Source of the DNA: Amycolatopsis benzoatilytica AK 16/65
GTDB lineage: Bacteria; Actinomycetota; Actinomycetes; Mycobacteriales; Pseudonocardiaceae
DNA: 64,000 nt
Direction of reading: 5' to 3'
Assembly (NCBI RefSeq): GCF_000383915.1
Contig: NZ_KB912942.1
Span: forward strand, 7,828,460 to 7,892,459
Positions 8,031 through 16,539 of this stretch are shown one piece after another. How positions within the stretch are numbered: position 1 is the stretch's first letter; the number at the start of each line of letters is the position of its first letter. A program made the translations under genes and the position numbers. Under the pieces are notes generated by a model. That model did no database searches. It was not told where the DNA came from and worked only from the letters and a program-made list of their open reading frames with translations.

Positions 8031-9275
8031 ATGGGCGGGTTCGTGTCGGGCATCCTCGACGATTTCGTCCGGCACTGGCCGCTCTATGTCTCCATCCCGG
8101 TCGTCGCCGCGCTGATCGGGTACGGCACGAAGCTGGTCGCGATCCGGATGATGTTCCAGCCGGTGGAGTTCATCGGCGTCAAGCCGTTCTTCGGCTGGCA
8201 GGGCATCGTGCCGAAGCGTGCCGCGCGGATGGCGAGCATCGCCTGCGACACGATGACCGAGCAGTTGATCAAACCGGCCGAGGTGGTCGCCCGCCTCGAC
8301 GCCGACCGGATCGCCAAGGAGATCGAGAAACCGCTGCTCGCCGCGGTCGAGGACATCGTGCGCGAGGTCGCCGGGCACTATCAGACGGGCCTGTGGGAAT
8401 CGTTGCCGGTGGGCGTGCAGCGGCTGGTGATCCAGCGCGTGCAGGCCGAATCGCCGCGCATGGTCAAAGCCGTGCTGGAACTCATTCAGTCCGATGTGGA
8501 CAGCGTGTTCGACCTCAAGGGCATGGTGGTCACCAGCCTGGTCAAGGACAAGCGGCTGCTCAACCGGATCTTCCAGGAAGCCGGCGCGGAGGAGTTCAAA
8601 TTCATCGCCCGCTCCGGACTGGTGTTCGGCGGGCTGATCGGCGTGATCCAGATGGTCGCGTGGGTGCTGTTCAAGTTCCCGTTGATCATGCCGCTGTTCG
8701 GCCTGTTCACCGGCTGGTTCACCGACTGGCTCGCGCTGCGGATGATCTTCTACCCGCTGGAGCCGAAGAAGTACTTCGGCGTCACCTGGCAGGGCCTGTT
8801 CCTCAAGCGCCGCGCGGAAGTCGCCGAGGCGTACGGCGAGCTGATCGCCAAGGAGATCATCACCCCGCACAACGTGATCGAGGCGGTGCTGCAGGGGCCG
8901 CTGTCCGATCGCGTGCTCGCGCTGATCCAGCAGCAGCTGGACCGCGAGCTCGGCCGGGCGGCGAACGTGGCGAAACCGTTGCTGGTGTTCGCCATCGGCA
9001 GCCGCCGGTACCAGGACATGAAGCTGGCCATCTCGGAGCAGATCATGACCCGGCTGCCGGACACGATGAGCTACATCGAGGACTACGCCACCGACGCGAT
9101 GGACATCCGGAACGTGCTGGTCGGCAAGATGAAGGAGCTGTCCGCGGAGGAGTTCGAGCAGCTGCTGCGGCCGGCCTTCCAGCAGGACGAATGGATTCTG
9201 ATCGCGACCGGCGCGGTGCTCGGGTTCGCGGTCGGCGAGGCGCAGGTCCTGCTGCTGGAACACCTGGCGACCTGA
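8031..9275 (+). CDS. DUF445 family membrane protein
   Basis: The 414-residue protein starts at ATG 8031, 5 bp after the previous stop. It has an N-terminal membrane segment (WPLYVSIPVVAALIGYGTKL), followed by the DUF445 hallmark of small-residue/aromatic repeats: MMFQPVEFIGVKPFFGWQGI and, after a central membrane pair (around residues 198-240), its second occurrence MIFYPLEPKKYFGVTWQG. The two halves are internally duplicated. A final hydrophobic helix, ILIATGAVLGFAVGEAQV, lies near the C-terminus. The long soluble helices between suggest a membrane-associated scaffold. The function of DUF445 is unknown; operon position links it with the patatin. Confidence 0.82.
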   Translation: MGGFVSGILDDFVRHWPLYVSIPVVAALIGYGTKLVAIRMMFQPVEFIGVKPFFGWQGIVPKRAARMASIACDTMTEQLIKPAEVVARLDADRIAKEIEKPLLAAVEDIVREVAGHYQTGLWESLPVGVQRLVIQRVQAESPRMVKAVLELIQSDVDSVFDLKGMVVTSLVKDKRLLNRIFQEAGAEEFKFIARSGLVFGGLIGVIQMVAWVLFKFPLIMPLFGLFTGWFTDWLALRMIFYPLEPKKYFGVTWQGLFLKRRAEVAEAYGELIAKEIITPHNVIEAVLQGPLSDRVLALIQQQLDRELGRAANVAKPLLVFAIGSRRYQDMKLAISEQIMTRLPDTMSYIEDYATDAMDIRNVLVGKMKELSAEEFEQLLRPAFQQDEWILIATGAVLGFAVGEAQVLLLEHLAT

Positions 9276-9347
9276 GCGCGCGCTGTCCGGCGTCGTTGAA
9301 AGCAACCCTCTTGTGGGCGGCTGCTCGCAGCCGGGACACTGGCCGGC

Positions 9348-12300
9348 ATGGGAGAGGGAGCGTCGGCGGTGCCGTGGCCGCAGGAAATCCGGATCGCGAT
9401 GGCCATGGTGGGGGGATCCAGCCTGGCCGTGTGGATGGGCGGAGTCGCCACCGAGACGTCGGCGCTGCTGCACGCGTCGCGCACGCCGGATGATCAAGGC
9501 GGCTACCGGAAACTGCTCGATCTGCTGCACGCGTCGGTACGGCTCGACGTGCTCACCGGCACCAGCGCGGGCGGTATCAACGCCGCGTGTCTCGGTCTCG
9601 CCGAGGCGTACCGCTCGACGCCCGCGGTGCTGCGCGACACCTGGCTCACCGCCGGGTCGCTGGAAAATCTGATCCGCGACCCGAAGGAAAGCCAGCCGCG
9701 TTCAGTGCTGGACGGCGACCGGGTCCTGCTCGGCGGCTTGACCCAGGCGATGCACGACATCACCACGGCAGGCGTGGTGCCGGTCGATCCGCCGGACGTC
9801 ACCGTGCTGCTCACCGGAACCATGATCGACGGCGAGACCACCCGATACGACGACGCGCTCGGCAACCGGGTGAGCGACACCGAGCATCGGATGCTGTTTC
9901 GCTTCGAAGGTCCATTGTGGAACAACCAGGTGCACGCCCCGCTCGCGCTGGCCGCCCGCTCCAGCGCGTCGTTCCCCGGCGCGTTCGAGCTGTCCCGGCT
10001 GCCGATCGGCCCGGCGGCCGCGGACCACGCGCACCCGGACATGACCGACTACACCGAACTGGTGCGCTCGCACTGGCTGGCGGACGGCGGCGTGCTGGTG
10101 AACAAGCCGCTGCGGCCGGCGATGCGGGAGATTTTCGAGCGGTCCTCGTCCACGGACGTCCGGCGGCTGCTGCTCTACGTCGTCCCGGCGGTCGGCCCGG
10201 AGGTCAAGGACCTGCCGTGCGATCCGGCGAATCCGCCGATGCTCGGCACCGCGCTGGCGAAGGTCGCCTCGACCATCATGAGCCAGACGATCAGCAGGGA
10301 GCTGGAGGAACTGAGCCAGCACAACGCTTCGGTCACCCGCACCCGGGACACCCGGGTCGCGCTCGCGTCGCTGGGCCTGCGCGGCGGGCAGCTGGTGGAC
10401 GACCGGGTGCACCGGGCGTACCTGGACCGCCGGGTCGCGCTGGACGCGGCCGATCTGGTGCGCGCGGTCACCCGCCGGTTCGAAATGTCCGATGAGGACA
10501 GTTCGTGGGCGGCCGGGAATTCGGCGCTGCTGCAGGACGTCGCCGCGGACGGGCTGCGCAGCGAGATGCCGGCCGCGTTGCCCGGCGAATCGTGCACGGC
10601 CGCCGAAATGGCCGGATACCGGACTACCGCGCTGGAAGACGCGGTCGCGATGGGGTTGCAGCTGATCAATGCCGGGTTCCGGATGGGCCCGGACCAGGCG
10701 CAGGCGGCGCAGCTCAACCAGGCCCGCGTCCGGATGCACGCGGCCCGTCGCGGTGCCGCCCGTACGGTGCGGCTGCCGGCCTGGGTCGCGCGGCACGAAC
10801 CACCCGCCCCGGGCACCACGTTGCACGACTGGATCGGTCAGCTCGCGAGGGAATGGGCGCACCTGGGCACGTCGGACGCGGTCCGCGAGGCGTGGCCGGA
10901 GATCACCGGTGCGCTGCGGGAGACCGCACCGGTGTTGCGAGCGTTGGCGGGCAAGGAAGTCCAGTGGTCGCAGGACGCCGCTGACACGGTGACGACGCTG
11001 CTGGACTGGTTCGGCCTGGACGACTCCGACCCCGCCGACGGATTCGTGATGGCGCGATTGTTGTTGCTGCACATGGCGACGCGCGGGCTGCTGGCCGAGA
11101 CTCCGGCAGTGGACCAGCGCGTGGACCTGGTGCAGGTGAGCGCGGACAGCCGGACGCTGCTGGATCTGTCGCGTCCGCGCGGGCGCGACAAGCTGACCGG
11201 GACGCAGGCGAACAACTTCGGCGGGTTCTACAAATCGTCCTGGCGGGCGAACGACTGGATGTGGGGCCGGGTCGACGCCGCCGGCTGGCTGGTGCAGTGC
11301 CTGCTCGATCCGAACCGGCTGCGGGTGCTGCGCGACATCGTCGGGCGGGAGGAATTCCGGGAGCAGGCAAGGACGACGTTCTTGTCCATCGGCTGGCAGC
11401 CGCCTTCGCCGGCGGACAACGGGATGCCCTCGGATCTGCCCGGTTTGCTCAGCCAGCTCGGCGACGAACTCGCTTTCCTCGGCCTGGACGCGAATCTGTC
11501 GCCGGTGGAGTTCGGCGCCGGGACGCCGACGAGCATGCCGATCACCTCGATGGTGCTCGCGAAGCCGAGGCAGCTGGTCATCGCGCGGGAGGAGCTGCCG
11601 GTGCTGGCGCAGCAGGCGACGGCGGACGCGAAGGAAGGCAATGGAAAAGCTTCGGAGAGTTTCCGGAAACTGATGGCGGCGCGGCCGCTCGCTCCGGTGC
11701 GGCCTGGGCAATCCGCGGTGCACGTTCAGCCGTTGCCGCAGCCGTCCCAACCTGCCGCGGTGGCTCAGGCGGCGGCTTCGCCGGGGCAGACAGTGGCCGC
11801 TGTCCAAGCGGTAGCTCAACCCGGTCAGTCCGCCGAACTGGTTCAGCCGGGGCAAATCGCCGCGACCGTTCCGCCGCTGCCCCAGCCGGCACCGACTGCC
11901 GCACCCGCGCAGCCGGGCCGGGCCGCGGCCGGCGCAACGCCCTTGCCGCAACCGAGTCGGCCAGTGGTCGCGCAACCGCTTCCGCAGCCGAGCAATGGCC
12001 AACCGCTCCGGCAACCGAGCCAACCGGCGGCACAGCCGCTTCCTCAGCCCGGGCAAGGAATCGTCCCGCCGCTTCCGCAACCCGGGCAAGGAACCGCCCC
12101 GGCCGGCTCCTCCGACGACGCCGCACAACGCGCCTTCCAAGCCTGCCAGGTTTCCGCTGAACGCTTCGAAGGCGAACTCGGCTCCGCCCTGCTCACCAAA
12201 ACGATCGTCAAAGCAGGCGCGGCCGGCCTCAATGCCGCCTCCACTGCCACCCGGGTCCCGAAAACCCTCCAGCCGCTCGCGAAATTCGCGCAGCTCAGCG

Positions 12301-12737
12301 GGCGCAGTACGTGGTGGGTCACCCAGGGCGCGACCCGGCTGGGCCGGCCGTGGAATCTGCTCGCCGCGGCCATCACCGCGGTCGCCGGGTTCGTGCTCGG
12401 CGGCGAAGGCGGCTCCGTGCTGCAGTGGGTCGGCCTGCCGGTGGCCGCCGGTGCGCTCGTGTTCCTCGTGGTGAGTTTGCTGTCGTTGAGGCGCACGTGG
12501 CGAATGGTGCTTACCGTGCTCGCCGTGCTTATGTTGGCAGCGTTGCTCTTTGCCGCTTTCCTCCCGCCGGTCGCCAAGCCGTTGTTCGGCTGGCTCGGCG
12601 ATCTCGTCGCGGGCTGGCGGCGCGGCGAGGCCCCGCTGTGGTGGCTCGCGGTCGTCGCGCTGCTGATCCTGCCCGCGGTCTGGACTCCGGTGGCGAGCAT
12701 CGGACGAGGGTTGCGGCGCGGCCGGAAGCGGCGCTGA
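9348..12737 (+). CDS. Large patatin-like phospholipase with Pro/Gln linker and C-terminal membrane anchor
   Basis: The 1129-residue protein begins with a patatin domain: glycine-rich VGGSSLAVWMGGV (residues 21-33), nucleophile elbow GTSAGG with Ser73, and the DGG motif with Asp246 (LADGGVLVNKPL). Together these give the Ser-Asp dyad of an acyl hydrolase. A long helical middle region (about 300-790), like that of the actinobacterial patatin-related family, follows. A low-complexity PQPSQP-type linker covers about 790-920, and hydrophobic segments at roughly 1005-1120 anchor the C-terminus in the membrane. It should cleave acyl esters of phospholipids at the membrane. It is the third gene of the Abi-alpha/DUF445 operon, and a hairpin follows at 12744. 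Confidence 0.85.
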   Translation: MGEGASAVPWPQEIRIAMAMVGGSSLAVWMGGVATETSALLHASRTPDDQGGYRKLLDLLHASVRLDVLTGTSAGGINAACLGLAEAYRSTPAVLRDTWLTAGSLENLIRDPKESQPRSVLDGDRVLLGGLTQAMHDITTAGVVPVDPPDVTVLLTGTMIDGETTRYDDALGNRVSDTEHRMLFRFEGPLWNNQVHAPLALAARSSASFPGAFELSRLPIGPAAADHAHPDMTDYTELVRSHWLADGGVLVNKPLRPAMREIFERSSSTDVRRLLLYVVPAVGPEVKDLPCDPANPPMLGTALAKVASTIMSQTISRELEELSQHNASVTRTRDTRVALASLGLRGGQLVDDRVHRAYLDRRVALDAADLVRAVTRRFEMSDEDSSWAAGNSALLQDVAADGLRSEMPAALPGESCTAAEMAGYRTTALEDAVAMGLQLINAGFRMGPDQAQAAQLNQARVRMHAARRGAARTVRLPAWVARHEPPAPGTTLHDWIGQLAREWAHLGTSDAVREAWPEITGALRETAPVLRALAGKEVQWSQDAADTVTTLLDWFGLDDSDPADGFVMARLLLLHMATRGLLAETPAVDQRVDLVQVSADSRTLLDLSRPRGRDKLTGTQANNFGGFYKSSWRANDWMWGRVDAAGWLVQCLLDPNRLRVLRDIVGREEFREQARTTFLSIGWQPPSPADNGMPSDLPGLLSQLGDELAFLGLDANLSPVEFGAGTPTSMPITSMVLAKPRQLVIAREELPVLAQQATADAKEGNGKASESFRKLMAARPLAPVRPGQSAVHVQPLPQPSQPAAVAQAAASPGQTVAAVQAVAQPGQSAELVQPGQIAATVPPLPQPAPTAAPAQPGRAAAGATPLPQPSRPVVAQPLPQPSNGQPLRQPSQPAAQPLPQPGQGIVPPLPQPGQGTAPAGSSDDAAQRAFQACQVSAERFEGELGSALLTKTIVKAGAAGLNAASTATRVPKTLQPLAKFAQLSGRSTWWVTQGATRLGRPWNLLAAAITAVAGFVLGGEGGSVLQWVGLPVAAGALVFLVVSLLSLRRTWRMVLTVLAVLMLAALLFAAFLPPVAKPLFGWLGDLVAGWRRGEAPLWWLAVVALLILPAVWTPVASIGRGLRRGRKRR

Positions 12738-12743
12738 AAACTG

Positions 12744-12770
12744 GCTGCGAGGTCCCGCCGGACTCGCAGC
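12744..12770 (+). terminator. Hairpin after patatin operon
   Basis: Arms gctgcgag (12744-12751) and ctcgcagc (12763-12770) are perfect 8-bp complements with an 11-nt loop, beginning 6 bp after the patatin stop. No T-run follows. Confidence 0.5.
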
Positions 12771-13007
12771 TCGGCACGGCATTTCGCGATGCTGAGTTGC
12801 GGCCGGGCGGGAAACGGCCCATCGTCTCAAGTACCAGGTCGCGCACCCACGGTGTGCGGCCCAGGCGCACGTCCATACCCAGCCTCGCGTGCGGTCAAAC
12901 AGGTTTGTGGTCCTGCTCACCGGGGTAACAAGGTAGTCCCAGGTGAGGGCGGTGGACGTGGCGTGGATCGCTGGCGGCAAGAAAATTCTCTGTTACGTTT
13001 CCCAAGT
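12771..13007 (+). promoter_or_regulatory. Upstream region of ectABCD
   Basis: No gene is visible in these 237 bp. They include an inverted repeat ctcacc (12916-12921) / ggtgag (12942-12947), whose 20-nt loop contains gtaacaagg. Just before the ectA ATG the sequence is AT-richer (gaaaattctctgttacg), and there is no Shine-Dalgarno sequence, which suggests a leaderless or short-leader transcript. The osmotic-control site cannot be identified by eye. Confidence 0.35.
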
Positions 13008-13502
13008 ATGTCCGGAAAGCACTTGATCGAATCCCCGACCAAGGCCGATGGCGCCGCCCTTTGGCGAATCGCACGTGATTCGCAGAAGCTCGATCTGAAC
13101 TCGCCGTACGCGTACCTGCTGTGGTGCAAGGATTTCGCGGAGACCTCGGTCGTCGCCCGCGTCGACGGCGAAGCGGTCGGATTCGTGATCGCCTACCGGC
13201 GGCCCGCCGAGCCGGAGGCCGCGCTCGTCTGGCAGGTCGCCGTCGATGCCTCGCAGCGCGGGAAAGGCCTGGCCGGGCAGCTGCTGGACCGCCTGTACGA
13301 GCGGCTGGTCGACAACGGCGTGCGATACCTGGAAACCACCATCACCCCGGACAACGAAGCCTCGATCCGGCTGTTCGAGTCGTTCGCGAAGCGCTGGAAC
13401 GCCGATCTGGAGCGCACCCGGTTGTTCGAGGTCGCCGATTTTCCGCAGGGGGAGGCGCACGAGCCCGAAGATCTTTACCGCATCGGGCCGCTGCGCCGCT
13501 AA
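13008..13502 (+). CDS. ectA: L-2,4-diaminobutyrate N-acetyltransferase
   Basis: EctA acetylates L-2,4-diaminobutyrate at the gamma amino group with acetyl-CoA, the second step of ectoine synthesis in the cytoplasm. The 164-residue length is normal. It is a GNAT protein: VWQVAVDASQRGKGLAGQLL is the acetyl-CoA-binding motif A, and LDLNSPYAYLLWCKDFAETSVVA is the EctA-specific N-terminal block. I chose ATG 13008 because the conserved part begins right after it; an upstream extension to 12789 lacks conservation and crosses the promoter. No ribosome binding site is evident. It is the first gene of ectABCD. Confidence 0.95.
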   Translation: MSGKHLIESPTKADGAALWRIARDSQKLDLNSPYAYLLWCKDFAETSVVARVDGEAVGFVIAYRRPAEPEAALVWQVAVDASQRGKGLAGQLLDRLYERLVDNGVRYLETTITPDNEASIRLFESFAKRWNADLERTRLFEVADFPQGEAHEPEDLYRIGPLRR

Positions 13503-13543
13503 TAACCCGTCAATTTCGCCGAGTAGGAGCGAAAGAAAACGCT

Positions 13544-14794
13544 ATGAGCATCTTCGAAGAGCTCGAATCGGAAGTACGCAGTTACAGCAGGGGGTGGCCG
13601 GTCGTCTTCGACCGGGCGCAGGGCAGCCGGCTCTACAGCGAGGACGGCAAGGCGTACCTGGACTTCTTCGCCGGTGCCGGTGCGCTGAATTACGGGCACA
13701 ACAACCCGCATCTGAAGCAGGCGCTGGTCGACTACATCCAGCGCGACGGCGTGACGCACGCGCTGGACATGTTCACCGTGGCGAAGCGGGACTTCCTGGA
13801 GACCTTCCGGGACAAGATCCTCGCGCCGCGCGAGATGGACTACAAGATCGTCTTTCCGGGTCCGGGCGGCGCGAACGCGGTGGAGGCCGCGCTGAAGCTG
13901 GCGCGCAAGGTGACCGGCAAGGAGTCGGTCATCAACTTCACGAACGCCTTCCACGGCATGACGCTGGGTGCGCTGTCGGTCACCGGCAACTCGATGAAGC
14001 GCGGCGCGGCGGGCATTCCGCTGGTGCACGCCACGCCGATGCCGTACGACCAGTACTTCGACGGTGCGATGCCGGACTTCATGTACTTCGAGAAGCTGCT
14101 CCAAGACTCCGGCAGCGGCTTGAACGAGCCCGCCGCGGTGATCGTGGAGGGCGTGCAGGGCGAGGGCGGCATCAACGCCGCGCGGCTGGACTGGCTGCGC
14201 GGTCTGGACGACCTGTGCAAGCGGCACAACATCCTGCTGATCCTGGACGACGTGCAGATGGGCTGCGGCCGCACCGGCGCGTTCTTCAGCTTCGAGGACG
14301 CCGGCATCAAGCCGGACATCATCTGCTTGTCGAAGTCGATCGGCGGCTACGGCCTGCCGATGGCGCTCACGCTGATCAAGCCGGAGCTGGACGTGTGGGA
14401 GCCGGGCGAGCACAACGGCACCTTCCGCGGCATCAGCCCGGCGTTCGTGACCGCGGCCGAGGCGATCCGGGTGTACTGGAGCGACGACGAGCTGGAGAAG
14501 TCCACCAAGGCCAAGGGCGAGCGGATCGCGAGCGCGTTCAAGGACATCGTGGAGACCTATCCGGAGGCGAACCTCGTCGCGAAGGGCCGCGGGCTGGCGC
14601 GCGGTCTCGAGTTCGCGAACGGCGAGCTGGCCGGCGCGGTCTGCAAGGAAGCCTTCGACCGCGGCCTGCTGATGGAGACCTCCGGCCCGGACGGCGAGGT
14701 CATGAAGCTGCTGCCGCCGCTCACCCTGACCGACGAGGAGCTGGACGAGGGCCTGGCGATCATCGCCGAGTCCATCGCCGCCGTCCTCAAGTAA
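13544..14794 (+). CDS. ectB: Diaminobutyrate-2-oxoglutarate aminotransferase
   Basis: EctB makes L-2,4-diaminobutyrate from aspartate semialdehyde with glutamate as amino donor, using PLP. The 416-residue product is a class-III aminotransferase: [18 protein letters not shown] (phosphate-binding region), [15 protein letters not shown] (PLP-ring aspartate) and [15 protein letters not shown] with Schiff-base Lys264. The start ATG 13544 has taggagcg upstream (13524-13531). It lies 41 bp after ectA and 31 bp before ectC in one operon. Confidence 0.96.
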   Translation: MSIFEELESEVRSYSRGWPVVFDRAQGSRLYSEDGKAYLDFFAGAGALNYGHNNPHLKQALVDYIQRDGVTHALDMFTVAKRDFLETFRDKILAPREMDYKIVFPGPGGANAVEAALKLARKVTGKESVINFTNAFHGMTLGALSVTGNSMKRGAAGIPLVHATPMPYDQYFDGAMPDFMYFEKLLQDSGSGLNEPAAVIVEGVQGEGGINAARLDWLRGLDDLCKRHNILLILDDVQMGCGRTGAFFSFEDAGIKPDIICLSKSIGGYGLPMALTLIKPELDVWEPGEHNGTFRGISPAFVTAAEAIRVYWSDDELEKSTKAKGERIASAFKDIVETYPEANLVAKGRGLARGLEFANGELAGAVCKEAFDRGLLMETSGPDGEVMKLLPPLTLTDEELDEGLAIIAESIAAVLK

Positions 14795-14825
14795 AACCGA
14801 CCGAACACTGACAAGGAGCCGTCCT

Positions 14826-15221
<396 letters not shown>

Positions 15222-15281
15222 ACCCGCGCCACTCCCACCGCGAGAAAGCAGAAACGCCAGCAGAACTGGAGGCGAACCACT

Positions 15282-16184
15282 GTGACGATCATGGACACCC
15301 GGGTCGATGACGGTTACCCGACCCGGATCACCGGTACGCCGGAGCACCTTCCGCGCGTGCACCCCACGGTGTGGGGTACCGAGGCAGACGGCCCGATCGA
15401 CGCCGCGACCCTGGCCAATCACGACGCCAAGGGCTACACGGTGGTGGACGGACTGCTCTCGCCCGGTGAGGTCCAGACGTACTGGCAGGAGGTCGTCCGG
15501 CTCTCGTCGGACGAGACGCTGCACGACGACGAACGCGTGATCACCGAAGCGCGGACCGGCGAGGTCCGCTCGATCTTCGACGTGCACGAGATCTCCGGCC
15601 TGATCGCCGAGCTGGTTCGCGACCCGCGGGTGCTCGACCGGGCCCGGCAGATCCTCGGCTCGGACGTCTACATCCACCAGAGCCGGATCAACTACATGCC
15701 GGGGTTCAAGGGCACCGGGTTCTACTGGCATTCCGACTTCGAGACCTGGCACGCCGAGGACGGGATGCCGGTGCCGCGCGCGGTGAGCTGTTCGATCGCG
15801 CTCACCGACAATTACCCGTACAACGGCGGGCTGATGGTCATGCCGGGCTCGCAGCGCACCTTCGTGCAGTGCGTCGGCGAGACCCCGGACGACAACTACA
15901 AGAGCTCGCTCAAGGACCAGCGGGTCGGCGTACCGACCAACGACGACATCACCAAGCTGGCCGCCGACCAGGGCATCGAGCAGTTCACCGGTGCCGCCGG
16001 TTCGGCGCTGTGGTTCGACTCGAACATCATGCACGGGTCCTCGAACAACATCACCCCGTATCCGCGCTCGAACATCTTCCTGGTGTTCAACAGCGTGGAG
16101 AACGCGCTGCAGCAGCCGTTCGCGGCGAGCGAGCCGCGGCCGTCGTTCATCGCCGGCCGGAACTCGACGCCGATCATGCGGTGA
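15282..16184 (+). CDS. ectD: Ectoine 5-hydroxylase
   Basis: EctD converts ectoine to 5-hydroxyectoine with O2 and 2-oxoglutarate. The 300-residue product is a PhyH-type Fe(II) dioxygenase. The iron triad is His150 and Asp152 in FYWHSDFETWHAEDG (the EctD signature) and His251 in NIMHGSSNN. 2-oxoglutarate-binding residues follow in PYPRSNIF. The start GTG 15282 has ctggaggcg upstream. Its presence means the strain should make hydroxyectoine, and it closes the operon before the hairpin at 16388. Confidence 0.95.
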   Translation: MTIMDTRVDDGYPTRITGTPEHLPRVHPTVWGTEADGPIDAATLANHDAKGYTVVDGLLSPGEVQTYWQEVVRLSSDETLHDDERVITEARTGEVRSIFDVHEISGLIAELVRDPRVLDRARQILGSDVYIHQSRINYMPGFKGTGFYWHSDFETWHAEDGMPVPRAVSCSIALTDNYPYNGGLMVMPGSQRTFVQCVGETPDDNYKSSLKDQRVGVPTNDDITKLAADQGIEQFTGAAGSALWFDSNIMHGSSNNITPYPRSNIFLVFNSVENALQQPFAASEPRPSFIAGRNSTPIMR

Positions 16185-16387
16185 CCAGGGCCACTGTCGC
16201 GATACGGCAGGTCGCCGGTAGCCGCGAATGTGCGCCCTGTTACGTTGTCGCCACTCCGCAGCCTGGCCGCGGGGTGCGGGCTGTCCGCGGCGATCCGGGT
16301 TCTTGCTCGGGGTGAGCCCCCCGAACCGCGGGCGGACAGCCGAAAACGGGCGGACCGGCCCCTGTCGGCCCGGCCGGCGAACACCGG

Positions 16388-16434
16388 GTCCGGCCCCATG
16401 CCATCAGATCGGGACTGATGGTGCGGGGCCGGAC
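16388..16434 (+). terminator. Strong hairpin ending the ect operon
   Basis: Outer arms gtccggcccc (16388-16397) and ggggccggac (16425-16434) plus inner arms ccatcag (16401-16407) and ctgatgg (16415-16421) form a 17-bp stem interrupted by a 3-nt partly wobble-paired bulge, with a 7-nt loop. It lies in the 355-bp gap between ectD and the AfsR-like gene, which otherwise shows no gene. No T-run follows. Confidence 0.7.
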
Positions 16435-16539
16435 TCGTCTGTTCGGGACAGGAATTCACGAAAGAGCGGTTTCTGCGGGCTTCTCCTCACGGTAAGTTGG
16501 CCAGTCTGGCTGGGGGAGAGCCTGGAGGTGCGCGCGAGC

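Noticed and set aside
12926..12937. gtaacaaggtag upstream of ectA, resembling the 3' end of 16S rRNA.
   Set aside because: Only 12 bases match; neither the flanking anti-Shine-Dalgarno end nor any rRNA structure is present.
9702..12980. A 1092-codon minus-strand frame opposite the patatin gene.
   Set aside because: Arg/Gln-rich low-complexity shadow with no motif; the patatin frame has catalytic motifs and membrane helices.
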